Of a stretch of DNA of 64,000 nt, positions 51,413-62,502 are shown in pieces. The stretch covers positions 62,001 to 126,000 of the forward strand of contig OOIN01000024.1 of assembly GCA_900323505.1 (NCBI GenBank). Reading direction: 5' to 3'. A program made the translations under genes and the position numbers. Position 1 is the stretch's first letter, and every line of letters begins with the position of its first letter. This DNA is from Ustilago trichophora. Its lineage: Eukaryota > Basidiomycota > Ustilaginomycetes > Ustilaginales > Ustilaginaceae. The notes under the pieces are model-generated. The model did no database searches, was not told the origin of the DNA, and saw only the letters and a list, made by a program, of their open reading frames with translations.

Positions 51413-54400
51413 ATGGATCTCTACTCGACTTCCTTCACCATTCCACGTTCTCTCGGCGCAAGCAGCTATGTCTCGGACTCGGCCAACGCAAATGGCAATG
51501 CTACTCCTTCCTCCTCCGGCTTCGGTCTCGATGCTCTCCGTTCTGGTTCGAATCTAGGCGCACGCCCCGCCCCTCCCGTATCGGCTGCACCCGAACCGCC
51601 CGCGTCCTCGCTCCCAGGTCGCTTCACTTCGATGCGCTCCCGCTTCCCTCCCAGCGTCAAGGCTTTCATGCCAAGCGCCTTTGGTGGCAAGCGTACCAAT
51701 GACAGGATCGTCGAAGCCGTCGGTGCAGAAAAGGCAGAGACTCCCGAAACACCTCACAGTACCGAAACCGATCCCTCAACCTCGGCGCCACTCGCTCCTA
51801 TCGGCGAAAGAGGCAACGCTCGTCCGTCCAAGCTCATCAATTCCAATCTCGCCAACCTGGACGACGGCATCGCCAGCCAGCATCGAGACAGCAGATCCAC
51901 CCTTGGTACTCGCTCCAGCTTTGACATTTCGTCCGCTGCCTCATTCACCGCAGACAGCACTGCACCCAGCAGCGCCATGGGCGCCAACCCTTCCAGTACT
52001 ACTCATTCCGCTTCCAACTCCATCTCGGCAAATCCACACGAACGCGGCATGTCGCAGTCGCAGAGCAGCAAGGATCTTCAAGAAGCTATCCAGAAGCTCA
52101 GCTCCGAGGTCATGGCCAACCACCAGTGCCTTGTCTCGTTTGCTCCCGTTCCACAGCCCGACGAATCGCGCATGTCCTCGACGCCTCTCTCGCATCCTTT
52201 CCCTCGCCAGAGTTCCTTCTCTTCGCTACAGAGCCTCGACCAGCTGCCCTTCCCCAACACTAACGGCTCGGCTGGCTCAGGCTATCCTTACCAGCAGTAC
52301 CACCCTCAGCCCATTGGCACCCCCGACTCGCATTCGTCTGCCTTCTTCTCCGGCCGCACTGGAGGCGAGGCGCTTGGCTCTGGCTTCCCTGGTCTCAACG
52401 CCAGCTCGCTATCGCTCTCATCGCTCAACCCACAGTCGGGCAGTCACATAGCACAAGAGGTGGGCCTGTCTTGCGGTCACTCGCTGCGATCGCCCCAGAC
52501 CAACACGATCGGCGCACCTCGACCCAGCCTCAGCGGTACTAGCAAGCCACCCCAGTACAATTTCCATCTCAGCGGTGGCTACCAACAGGTCATGCATGCA
52601 CGAGGTACCATCCTGCGTGAGAACCCTTTCAAGTCGACCTCGTCCATCAAGGTGCCTCGCGCCGATGTCTTTGACGTTGCTCCGGCCACTTCACCACCCG
52701 GCAAGGAGAGTGTCAAGGCCGATGTCCGACGAAAGCTCGACGAGGTGCAGACCGCCACTGGCGCCACCATTACTCTTAAGAGCAGCGAGGTCCGCGGTGC
52801 CGATCTTGGCTACGGTCTCGAAACCGAGCGCATCGTCGAGGTCCTCGTCTCGGGTCCCTTTGAGAGTGTCGAGCTGGCCCGCGTCAAGGTGCTCGTCATT
52901 TTCGATGAGCTCTCCGGCCTCCATTCCGAGACCTGCGAAATCGACTACAAGCTGCACAACATCATTGGTGGACGCAAGCGATGCGTCGTCCAGAAAATCG
53001 AAGAGGAGACTGGCACCAACATTTACCTGCCAAGCTCTTTCCTGGGCACCTTTGGCTCCAGCCTTGCCAGCCGCGGTGGCGGTGTCGCCGCCCACCAGAA
53101 CCAGATCCACATCACGGGCGAATATTTCGGCGTTCAGCGTGCGCGCGACATGCTCTTTCAGGTGTCGATGCACAAGAGCAAGGGCATCATCTCTCGAGAT
53201 GCCGCCATCTTGCCTCGCAAGCTCGACTGGATGCTCACCGAGCGTCTCGAGGAGTTGCGATCCATCATGATCGACAATGGCACCTTTGTCGCCTTTCCTC
53301 TGCTTGGCAGTCAAGCCAGCTTGATCTCGGTATTTGGCGATCACCGCGTCAACATTGAGCGCACCATCCGATCCATCATGCAGCTGGCTTGCTCATTCTA
53401 TGTCGCTTCGTTGTGGCTTTTGCCGGTCGGCTTTGACGTCTATATGCCCTCGCAGGCCAACCTTAATCCTACTCAGGTCGCGCCCGTGCTCAAGCACGTC
53501 AGCAACGCTTCGGGCGCCGAGGTCGTCTTCAAGAGCAATTGCTTCGAGATTCACGGTCTCGAGTCCGAAGTCCGCACGGCTGTCTCGGCGCTGCTGGACT
53601 TGGACCTGATCAAGAGCTTCAACTTTGAAGTGCGTTTCCAGATCGAGCTCGCCAACGAGCACCGCGAGTTCATCTCCGGAAAGAAGAACGGCAAGGTCAA
53701 CAAGGTCATGAAGCAGTGCGGTGTCCGCATCAAGTTCGAGACGTTCAACGACTACAACTTCTTGATCGATGTTTCTGGCAACGACCGCAACGGTGTCTTG
53801 CAAGGTCTTGGTCTCTTGCAAGAGGAGTTGCCTGCCGAGATGTCGTTCCACGTTCCCGAAGCCTACCACAAGCGCATCATCGGTGTCGGCGGCAAAAACA
53901 TCCAACGCATCATGAAGAAGTTTGGCGTCTATGTCAAGTTCAGCAACGCCGAGGAGTTTGCCGCTCTCGGAGGCTATCTGGACAACGAGGATAATGTCAT
54001 TGCTCGAACCCCAGCCAAGAATGCTGCCAATCTCGAGAACCTCAAGCTCTCAGTCATGGAGCTCGTCAACCCCAAAGACAAGGACTACATCAGCGAGACT
54101 GTCACCATCTCGCGTCGATACCATCGCACCTTGCTTGGCGAGAAGGCCATCTTTATCCATGACATCGAGAGCAAGACGAGCTCGAGCGTTCGCTTCCCGG
54201 CGCGCGAGTCGGCTTCCGACCTGGTCACCATATTTGGCCCCGAGTCGCAGATCCACATTGCCGCACAGATGCTTTTGGACCACGTGCCTTTTGAAGCCGA
54301 GTTCCGTGCACCCAACTCTACCGAGCTTGCTCAGGCAATCCAGACTGCCGAGTTCTCAGCGCTGGCAGAGCAGCTGAAGCGCGACTTGAGCATTGCCGTC

Positions 54401-55408
54401 TCCCCCGTGATCGAGCAGCGAAGGCCAGGAGGCGAAGCTGTCTTCAAGCTCCGCCTCAATAGGAGCAATACTGACTTTTTGCCGACGGCCAAGGACGCCA
54501 TTGAAGACTTCCTCATCAACCGCAATGCCAACATCTATGCTGCACCCTCGAGGACGCGCTCCGACTCGTTCGCATCGGCCTTTCCGCACTTTGCAAACAA
54601 GCTGATCTCGACGGCTGCTGCAGGCGAGTCCAACGAGTCATTCCATACCGCGGCTGCGGCTGCGGCTGCTGCCGAGCAAGCACGCGTGAATGAACGCCGG
54701 CTTCGTGCTGCTGCTTCGACGCCCGATATCAAGGCACTCTTTGACTCGCCTGCTCAGCATCTTCACGGCGGGCCAGGCTTCCCATCGAGCAACGGTGCTA
54801 GCGCTGCCACTGCGGCCAACTCGCCCATGATCACGTCTTCGCTCTACTCTTCGCCGTACGGCAATGGACGTGGTTTCGGCAGCGATGTCTGGGGCGCACC
54901 TACTCGCGCTTTCACTACCAGCACGACGAGCAGCACTGCCCCAAGCTTGATTGGTCTTCCCCCTCCTGCAGTAGGTACGCCTAGTGCTGGTCTTCCTAGC
55001 CCTGTCGGGCCTGGAGCCATAGGTGCAAGCGTATCCACACCAAGCGGAGGGATCCAGTTCCCATCGCAGCCCTTGCACCACCAGCAGGGGGGCGCTCGCG
55101 TGTCTGACGAGCTCCACATGAACCGCAATTTGGAGGCAATGTCGATGGAGGACCGAGTCAAGGCGCTTCGCAAGCCTCGATCGTTTGCTCACCGAGCCCA
55201 GAGTCTCGACATTGGCGCCATGGCAGCTCAACAAGCTTCGCAGCACGTCAGTGGTAGTTTGAGCGTCGGCCCGTCGACGCCATACGGTCTTGGTCCTATT
55301 GGTACTGGCGCGCCGAGCATGTCGAACCACTTCCCTGGTATGGGCGGTTCGCAGTCGGCATTCAACAGTGGTGCTCCCCACCACCTCTACCAGCCTCCTA
55401 CTCCAGGC

Positions 55409-55473
<65 letters not shown>

Positions 55474-55657
55474 GCAACATCAACAGCAACATCAACAGCA
55501 ACAGCAATTTGGTATGCCCCACCAGCCTCAACATCTGCACGCCTCATCCGCCAGCATCTCGCGCCTTCCCCCTGGTCGCAACACTCAGAATCCCGATCCT
55601 ACCACAATGGACGAGGTGAGCCGTGTACTCGCTCAGCTCGCCTTTGACCGGGCCTAA
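51413..55657 (+). CDS. KHD4: Multi-KH-domain RNA-binding protein, Khd4-like
   Basis: Single exon, 1414 residues from the ATG at 51413. The first 400 residues are Ser/Pro/Asn-rich and disordered. A tandem array of KH or KH-like modules then spans roughly 425-1050. Loop motifs include IIGGRKR near 517, an expanded GKKNG at 756-760, GVGG at 824-827 and a degenerate LLGEKA near 909. The C-terminal 350 residues are low-complexity with a Gln tract at 1333-1365. Size and layout match U. maydis Khd4, whose tandem KH domains bind AUACCC and control mRNA turnover, hyphal growth and virulence. The S. cerevisiae relative is the uncharacterised YLL032C type. The ortholog call is from architecture and memory of the family, not alignment. 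The long C/T-rich leader contains two ATACCC sites. Confidence 0.82.
55409..55507 (+). repeat. CAG/CAA repeat encoding a poly-Gln tract in KHD4
   Basis: 33 codons, CAG or CAA except two CAT (His), near the C terminus of the protein. The CAA interruptions should slow slippage, but length polymorphism between strains is likely. Confidence 0.95.
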
Positions 55658-56619
55658 GCCTTCAATTTCTCTTTCGAACTCCAAGATGCCCCAACACATC
55701 ACTGTCACCGTTTTTTCTTCTTCTCTCACTCCCGGAGCACTTTGTACATGAACACATACACACATCGATACATCAACATTTCCCCCCCTTCAAACATACC
55801 TCGGGTCGCATATGCACACACAATATTACCCGCTCGTTTCCAAGCCATTTTGGTCGCGAGCATCAACATCATATGTTCTTCTCTCCTCTTGCGATTCGCA
55901 TTGCTACGTTCCAATTTCGTGTATGCGATTTCGATTCATTCTAGCATAGCTTTTTTCCCCCTCTCATACACTTTGTAACACACATTTTCTCGAAACTTTC
56001 AACACACATTGGCTTTGCACTAATCTACATGGCATCTTTTCTGGGATTTATACTTGTGTTGTGCTCGATCGTGGGGTCTTTGGAAGGATGAGGGAGATGA
56101 GGTGGGGATTTTTTTTTGCCTGGGTGGCATGTGTTAGACCGCGTCCAGTCTTGAAGGGAAAGGAATTTTATCGGCTCCGAAAAATTTAGGGCAGGATGCA
56201 AGAACTTCCAAAAATTTCCAAGAAGGGCCCGTCAAAGTGCTCTGCGTAGCCTGCTGTTGACCTCCACCACCACCACCATCTCATACTGTCCTTTCTTTAC
56301 GTATAGGTCTCATTTACTGGCCTAGACTCTCGAGACCGCGGTAACCTATAGCCTAGAGTCTGCAATCGTTCCGGTGTGGTCATCCGTCGATTGCGCTTTT
56401 TCCCCCAACCAAAAGGAGCGATTAGGCAGTTCGACTGGTCGTATTCGGTGTCCATCTTTGAAAGCGTCGATATTTGCGCTCTGTAGGACATCGTCGAAAG
56501 CGCGCTAGCTTCAGGTCAATCTATATCTCGGCAGACGCGTCTAGTCTCTAGTCACCGGAGACAAGTCCACCCTCAATCAACCTGCAGATACAAGCAGACA
56601 TCCATTGCACTTTGTCACC
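55658..56619. other. KHD4 3' region and RPB5 promoter
   Basis: 960 bases with T- and C-rich 3' UTR sequence, a short (CCA)n run near 56262-56276, and mixed promoter sequence with an ACGCGT at 56535-56540. No gene was recognised. Confidence 0.5.
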
Positions 56620-57246
56620 ATGGAGGACGACCGCGAGACCGTCCGTCTTTGGCGAGTCAACAAGACGATTCACGAGCTAGTCCGTGATCGAGGCTATCTA
56701 GTTGCCGATGATGAGATCAACATTGACTTGGAATCGTTCAAAGCCGAATATGCCCCCACTGGTGGATCGGTTGATCGAACCAAACTCAACTTCTTCACCG
56801 AGCACAGCGAGCACGAAAATCAGCGTCTGTTCGTCTTTTACTCGATGGAGCGCAGCGTAGGCGTCAAAACCATGCGACAATTCATCAGTATCATGGAGGA
56901 ACGTGACATCCAACGCGGAATCATTATTTGGCCCGAAAAAATGACCAGTGCAGCACGAAAAGTCATCGACGCCATGCGCGGCACTTTCCACCTCGAAGAC
57001 TTTGAAGAGGCTTTCTTACTCGTCAATATCACTCACCACCATTTGGTACCAAAACACGAACCCCTCTACCCCCAGGAGAAGAAGGATCTTCTCCAGAGAT
57101 ACAGGCTGAAGGAAACCCAGTTGCCAAGAATTCAACAGGCAGATCCAGTCGCAAGATACTTTGGTCTGCAGAGAGGTCAGGTGGTCAAGATCATCCGACC
57201 GAGTGAAACTTCGGGAAGATACTGCTCTTATAGGATTTGCATGTAA
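56620..57246 (+). CDS. RPB5: DNA-directed RNA polymerases I, II and III subunit RPABC1 (Rpb5)
   Basis: Shared subunit of the three nuclear RNA polymerases, placed at the lower jaw near incoming DNA. Single exon, 208 residues from the ATG at 56620 (ACCATGG context); family length is 205-215. The N-terminal eukaryote-specific jaw domain (about 1-140) starts MEDDRETVRLWRVNKTI. The C-terminal assembly domain shared with archaeal subunit H runs from about 145 and has HHHLVPKHEPL, DPVARYFGL and GQVVKIIRPSETSGRY. The extreme end (CSYRICM) is slightly divergent but full length. Confidence 0.97.
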   Translation: MEDDRETVRLWRVNKTIHELVRDRGYLVADDEINIDLESFKAEYAPTGGSVDRTKLNFFTEHSEHENQRLFVFYSMERSVGVKTMRQFISIMEERDIQRGIIIWPEKMTSAARKVIDAMRGTFHLEDFEEAFLLVNITHHHLVPKHEPLYPQEKKDLLQRYRLKETQLPRIQQADPVARYFGLQRGQVVKIIRPSETSGRYCSYRICM

Positions 57247-57901
57247 GAAGAGAAGAGCAGGTTGGTTAAAGCTCGCTCGGTTATTGCTCATCGGAGACAC
57301 GTTTTGTTCAAACGAGCTCTGAGCAGGTGTCATGATAATGCACTTGTAGCTGCTCTAGATTCCTGAACCACTCTCTACACCACTATCTGTCTTGTTTTGT
57401 TTCATCCTATATCTCTTCCTTCCTCCGTCCACTAACTTTTGTAATACTATTTCTTTCATCAATCCAGTCGGTCTCGTTGATTTCTCACTGATGCGTAGAA
57501 CCTCAGCTCAGTTTCTGTGGTGTAGGATCATTCTTACTTGGACAATGTAAAATTTTCAGAGGGAGTGTTGTTGCAGGTGCGAGAGTTGATTTGATACAGA
57601 GGGGAGGGCGGGTTGTACAGTGCTGTGCTGTACTGTACAGTAGAGTACGGTAGGAGGGAGAGATTTTGTGGGGAATTGACATTTTTCGACTTGCTCTTGC
57701 CCGCACGCACAGACGCTTTCATTTGATTCTTAATTTCACACCACTCTCTCGACACTTGCTTCCTTCTGCCTCGTTACACAACCGTCTGCACTTTATCAAA
57801 GCATTCAATCAACCCCTTTCGACCCTCACTCCCAATCAATCAACAAACTCACCCAACAAACTATCAAGCAAAGCAAAGCAAAGCCATCCGCAAACGTCAA
57901 C
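57247..57901. other. RPB5 3' region and ERF4 promoter
   Basis: 655 bases. A short palindromic TACTGTACAGTA-containing stretch lies at about 57628-57641, and a CA/C/T-rich leader with repeated CAAAG near 57868-57885 precedes ERF4. No gene is seen. Confidence 0.5.
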
Positions 57902-58451
57902 ATGAAGCAGCTCGAAAAACCTCCCGCAACCGCAACCACAGCTATAGTCGCAAAAGCAACACAAATTGATACCGAAACACAATCCGCTCTCTTCTACCCA
58001 CCTCCAATTTCAACATACTATTTCGGTCCACCAGATACTACTCGTGCTTTTGGAGAAGAGGTCACTGCCAAACCCGGTATACATTTGCCCAAGGAGATTG
58101 TTCGGTAGGTCTTGACACTCGTCTCTGTTCTGGCATGCTTCTGATCCAGCCTCTGTGGGTCACAAAGGACGGAAAGGGCTAGGACTACAGACAGAAAATC
58201 AGAAAGAAAGAGATAGGCTCAGAGTGAAAGAGAGGAGAGAGAGAGAGAGAGAGAGAATGTTGTACTGATCAAACAATCGAGCTTGTATTGTGATGGCGTC
58301 GCGGATCATACAGCATCGAACGAGACTATAGCAGCGGTGAACTACCCCAATTCCACTCTAGCTTTCCTTTGGAACTCGAAGGTCGCGTAAGTCCACCCTC
58401 TTGAATCCCCTTTCTACGCATCTTGCGCAATTCTTCGGCGAGAACACTGAC

Positions 58452-58495
<44 letters not shown>

Positions 58496-59060
58496 ACCCT
58501 GGTGGTTGCCGTGTCTGTATGTGCGATATCAGATCTCACCAACCACATTTAGCGAACTCATCAACGACCTCAACTCAATTCTCATCGATGCACATAATCC
58601 TACAAGAACTTGGATCGATAATTCGATAGCTATCGCTACTTTTTACCTCTCTACCGTCGTTTTCGGAAGTCATTATCGTCGCGTAAGTCCATCTCGTTCT
58701 TGAAAACCCCTCTAACATTTGAAAGAAGGGTGCCGCTTCAAATCGCCTCTTCCAATCTTTTTCCTTCGCTAGTGACTTCAATGAAAGTGCTTGCAAGTAT
58801 ACAGCGGAGGAAGGACTGCAGACCAGTCGATCAGGACATCTAAAAGAGGGAAAGAAGTGACATGGAGCTACACATACTCATCACAACCCCCTTCTGCACA
58901 TCCTTGTTTGACAAACAACAACAACAACAACACATAGACAATGCAAAAACTGGAAACATTCATTCAACGCTCCAACATAGAGATCCTTCATCCCGTTGGA
59001 TTGTCCTTAGCGGATCCTAGAAAAAGTGCTTTCTTGTTTGTCGAGATGGAGTACTATTAG
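57902..59060 (+). CDS. ERF4: Golgin A7/ERF4 family palmitoyltransferase subunit
   Basis: Small partner of the DHHC enzyme Erf2, which palmitoylates Ras at the ER/Golgi. Four exons are inferred: 57902-58104, 58314-58386, 58533-58682 and 58938-59060, giving 182 residues. Donors are GTAGGT, GTAAGT and GTAAGT; acceptors are CAG, CAG and TAG; phases fit exactly. Joined exons 2-4 give the family core. It runs ERDYSSGELPQFHSSFPLELEGR, then the FSELINDLN helix, a hydrophobic segment, and the conserved end HPVGLSLADPR. The first 65 residues are a variable tail. Intron 1 holds a (GA)n tract and intron 2 a (CT)n tract that are complementary. This is the most intron-rich gene in the window. The family match is clear, but which smut ortholog name applies is inference. 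Confidence 0.88.
58235..58256 (+). repeat. (GA)n microsatellite in ERF4 intron 1
   Basis: Eleven GA units, ending 57 bases before the intron 1 acceptor. It can pair with the (CT)n in intron 2. Confidence 0.95.
58454..58493 (+). repeat. (TC)n microsatellite in ERF4 intron 2
   Basis: About twenty TC units inside a 146-nt intron, 39 bases before its acceptor, where it may also serve as a pyrimidine tract. Confidence 0.95.
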
Positions 59061-59433
59061 TCTTCACCCTGATCGTCTCGAATATACCCGCCTCTTTTGA
59101 TTTCCGCCTTCATTTGGTTTGATATCGAGTGTGTATTTGTGTGCGATTGGATTGCTTGTGTGTGTGTCAGAGTGTATGCGAGATACTTGATGTGGAAGAG
59201 AAAGACGGTGGGAAGGGGGGAGAAAGACATTGGTCGGCGAATTACTCGGAGCCCCCAATTGGACCCTGAGCGATTTTTGGTTTGTCCAACGCAACCTTTT
59301 TTTTTGTGCCCATCTTGCTTTTCTTTCTTAACCACACTTCCTTCCTTTTCCATCTCTCCATTTGCATTCTCTCGCCGCCGCAACCACCACCACCACCACC
59401 ACCACCACCACCACCACCACCACATCCATAATC
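59061..59433. other. ERF4 3' region and SRR1-like promoter
   Basis: 373 bases with a (GT)n run near 59156-59168 and a CAC microsatellite just before the SRR1-like start. No separate gene is seen. Confidence 0.5.
59383..59423 (+). repeat. (ACC)n microsatellite in the leader of the SRR1-like gene
   Basis: 41 bases of ACC units ending ten bases before the start codon. It is in frame with the gene and would encode Thr if translation began upstream, but no ATG precedes it. Confidence 0.95.
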
Positions 59434-60930
59434 ATGATGGAGGATACCCAGGATGAGGATCAAGAAACCCCTTTTGAATATGTAAAATCCAAACGTAGGC
59501 CCAAAAATCCACATCGTAGACCCCCACCTGCGGCAACTTTTATTTCGTCTTCCTCCTCCTCCTCCTCTTCCACCGTCAAAGCTGGAACGAGCTATAGCAA
59601 CAGTAGTGGTAGCATACTTGATACCGTTCACGGTGGGTTTGCCTACTCTTCCACTTCTTCCTCGATGAGGGGTGGTAGGAAAAAGGGCAAGAATCGGAAT
59701 GGAACAGCAATGACGTTGAATCAGGAAGAGGAGGCACAGCGGACGCTCAATAGAGCTTGCGGAATGGTGGACGTGTTTGTTCGGTATCTGTCATCCGAGA
59801 TGCACGTTGTACCGGATGAGAATGAAGATGGAAAGGCAAAGGTGAAGGATAAAGGGGTAAGAGGGAGGAGTTACGCAGGGAAGATGAGGGATTGCTTTGA
59901 GGCTGTATGGCCTTCCTCCTTGCACCAACGAACGGACCTTCACAACAACAAGACCGCAAAACAGAACGAAAGAGGGGATACGAAAGAGTCTCACAACCAG
60001 GAACAGAAGGCATCCAAGGCAAAAGAACAGGTCAACCTCCCAATACCGAGCAAGATCGTATGTCTGGGCCTGGGTTCGCCCCTAACCTCGAAAAGCGCAC
60101 AGGTTCAACTTGCGCTTTTGGTGGTTTTACGACGTTGGATATCCCTCCTTCTCGGCGACACTGCGCATTCGAAAACTTGTCAAGAAGAAAATGAAAAACA
60201 AGCGAGAGAAAACAAAGCGAGGGTATCGGAATCGATAGCGGTCCCAAGCGAGGTACAAGCGAAGGAATCGAGTGATGGAAGGTGGGAAGGAATGGATCAG
60301 GAAAGAGATGGGGTAGAATGCGTAGCATATGATCCGATCTTTACGGTCTTGGATGAGATTTTACTTTCGCGATATGGGATCAATGTCGCTCGTTCGGATA
60401 CTGATACAAGTTCAAACGCTGAAGCAAGCGAAAAGTCGACCTCAATCGCAAACACAACCGTCACCTCTACCCCAGACTTGAACCCAACCCCACCCCGCAG
60501 CATAGAACTCCATTACACAGCTATCAAAACACCCACCCTCCTATACATGCCTCACTGCGACAGGGATCTCTACGAACATATACTATCCCTCAACTACCCC
60601 CCATCATCATCATCAATAACACCTTCGACCCCCTTCCCAACCTCAAAAGACACCCCCGTAATTCTTCTCAGCAACATCCTAACGAATTACGCAACTTTTT
60701 CGTCAAACCTCGAAACATCTTGCCCAACCCTTTCCAAGCTTCTGCCCCAATTCACCATCCAACACATTCCAAATTGGGATGGCGCAAAAAGATCCGCTTT
60801 GATACACGACGCACAACAAGACGACAAGATCAGCGTGACACTTGACACAATTCGTGAATTTGGAAAAGGTTGGGATAAAAATGCCCTCAGAGACCTCGCT
60901 TTTCATTGGTTGTACAAGCATTATTCGTAA
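59434..60930 (+). CDS. SRR1-like domain protein
   Basis: Single exon, 498 residues from the ATG at 59434 (a second ATG follows at once). The SRR1 domain family includes plant SRR1 (circadian and light signalling) and yeast Ber1; the biochemical role is unknown. The domain is split. KIVCLGLGSPLTS, followed by QVQLALLVVL, lies near residues 208-235. A low-complexity insertion of about 60 residues comes next. The domain resumes with YDPIFTVLDEILLSRYG near 305 and, after a second insertion, PTLLYMPHCDRDLYEHIL and VILLSNILTNY near 370-420. The N-terminal 70 residues include a Ser run and basic stretches. Codon use is unbiased. It converges on NSE4 with about 220 bases between stops. Confidence 0.85.
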   Translation: MMEDTQDEDQETPFEYVKSKRRPKNPHRRPPPAATFISSSSSSSSSTVKAGTSYSNSSGSILDTVHGGFAYSSTSSSMRGGRKKGKNRNGTAMTLNQEEEAQRTLNRACGMVDVFVRYLSSEMHVVPDENEDGKAKVKDKGVRGRSYAGKMRDCFEAVWPSSLHQRTDLHNNKTAKQNERGDTKESHNQEQKASKAKEQVNLPIPSKIVCLGLGSPLTSKSAQVQLALLVVLRRWISLLLGDTAHSKTCQEENEKQARENKARVSESIAVPSEVQAKESSDGRWEGMDQERDGVECVAYDPIFTVLDEILLSRYGINVARSDTDTSSNAEASEKSTSIANTTVTSTPDLNPTPPRSIELHYTAIKTPTLLYMPHCDRDLYEHILSLNYPPSSSSITPSTPFPTSKDTPVILLSNILTNYATFSSNLETSCPTLSKLLPQFTIQHIPNWDGAKRSALIHDAQQDDKISVTLDTIREFGKGWDKNALRDLAFHWLYKHYS

Positions 60931-61151
60931 CTTGGCCATGTTGCAAAGAGATGTTGAGGCTCGAACAATTGTAAAAAAAATCCACTGTTGTTGTCGAGTT
61001 CTCCCCCTCACTCGCTCTCGGCTTAATCCTTCATCTACACACACACACACACACACACGCAAGCACATGATTGACCCCAAAACCAACATAGCTTTCGAAT
61101 TGTAATACAGCCATAAAGCATCGCAAGTCATACATCTCCAATTGCAAACCG

Positions 61152-61419
61152 TCATGCTTCTCCCCCTTCATCATCATCATCATCATCATCTTCAGCAGCA
61201 GCGGCGGCGGCGGCGGCGACGGCAGCTAAGGCTGCTCTTCCACTTAAAGGATCTACCCGATTTGGACGGGTAGGAATAAGGCTTTTGTCAATATTGTAGA
61301 GTTGAATAGACTCCAAATAAGTTGGATAGTCTATTTCCATTATAAACTGTTTACTTCCTGCATCTTGTTGCTCTGCTGTCTCTTCATCTTGTTCTTCTGA
61401 AGGAGGTTCGGCGATCGCT

Positions 61420-61456
<37 letters not shown>

Positions 61457-62502
61457 CCATTCCGTATATCAGATTGATTGCGAAGCATAAACCGATTCAA
61501 AAGAAAAATCAAGAAAACAAATCGTGTCAACGAGCTGATTCTTCTCAAACATAAAACTGGACAGAGAGATGGGTCAATACAGGATAACTTACCAAGGATA
61601 GCATTTCCATCTTGATCCGTATGTAGACTTGCCTTGTTCTCCTTGATCAAGAAGCTTACGTGAAAGAGATTTTCCACCGTGTTGACAAAGCTATCTGGAT
61701 CGATTGCAAATTTGAACAAGCATACGCCTTGGGGACCTTGTTGTGAGAGTAATTGGGCAACTTTGAGGATTTGAGATGTACTTTCTCGACCGGCGCTGTT
61801 TTGCAGATCGATCTGTTGGAGCGCTCGAGGCGCTGTATGTTCTGCAGGTGCATCTTGTCGTGTACGTTGAGTGTTTATTTGACGTTGTTTCGGCCTGATT
61901 GCCAGTGGACCGAGTAGGAAATCCATTGTAACGGCTCGTCTGGATAAGGTACCTGCTAAACGGCCCAACTTGGCCCAATCCCATCGTTCTAGATTCCTCC
62001 CATTACCACCTCGTCCATTCTCATCTTGATCATCATCGCTGCTAACATTACCACCACCACCTCTCGCGGCACCTCTGACAGGCGCCGCCTCTCCACCCAA
62101 ATATCGCGCCAATCTCGTCATGAATTCATGCGTATCAAAGGTGTCTCGGTGCAACTTGATCTTCTTGGCCATTCTCGCTCCCATCTCCGACATACTACCC
62201 AACGTCTTTGTATCCAAAATACTCTCACTCGGCGCTACAACACGTTCATGAAGCTCATCCGCTTTTACAATCAGATCGACAAGATCTTTGGGTTTAATCG
62301 AAGAGTCGCGTTTGGATTCTTCAGCTTGCGCGATAAGCGTACGGTAATCGGACCGAACTTGACGACGATCATCCATGTCTTGACGCGGATTGTAGATGAA
62401 ATTGGCACCATCTGTAGAAGGGCGCTTGCGAGGATTGGAAGAAGAAGAAGGACGCGCTTGAGATCGGACCTCTTGGCAAGATGATTGGACTGGGCGCGAC
62501 AT
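61152..62502 (-). CDS. NSE4: Non-structural maintenance of chromosomes element 4 (Smc5/6 kleisin)
   Basis: Kleisin subunit of the Smc5/6 complex, which acts in DNA repair and replication-fork stability. Two exons on the minus strand are inferred, 62502-61593 and 61417-61152, giving 391 residues. The donor is GTAAGT (61592) and the acceptor AAACAG (ends 61418), with the frame preserved. The N-terminal helical part contains RSDYRTLIAQAEESK. The middle has WDWAKLGRLAGTLSRRAVTMDFLLGPL, and the conserved C-terminal winged-helix motif reads FAIDPDSFVNTVENLFHVSFL. Exon 2 adds the family end IMEIDYPTYLESIQLYNI. It ends in a poly-Ala run and an Asp/Glu tail. The 175-nt intron has 36 A directly before its acceptor. 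Reading through the donor gives a divergent, prematurely stopped tail. Confidence 0.9.
61421..61456 (-). repeat. Poly(A) tract, 36 nt, at the NSE4 intron 3' end
   Basis: A run of 36 A on the coding (minus) strand, separated from the exon by only the CAG acceptor. It sits where a pyrimidine tract would be expected. Confidence 0.95.

Noticed and set aside
59362..59433. Upstream extension of the SRR1-like protein with a Thr run
   Set aside because: It would start at TTG and the Thr run is just the (ACC)n microsatellite read in frame. The ATG at 59434 is a better start.
61384..61592. Unspliced NSE4 reading frame continuing through the donor into a Lys run
   Set aside because: The read-through tail is unconserved and the Lys run is the A tract. 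Splicing 61592 to 61418 restores the conserved NSE4 end with exact phase.
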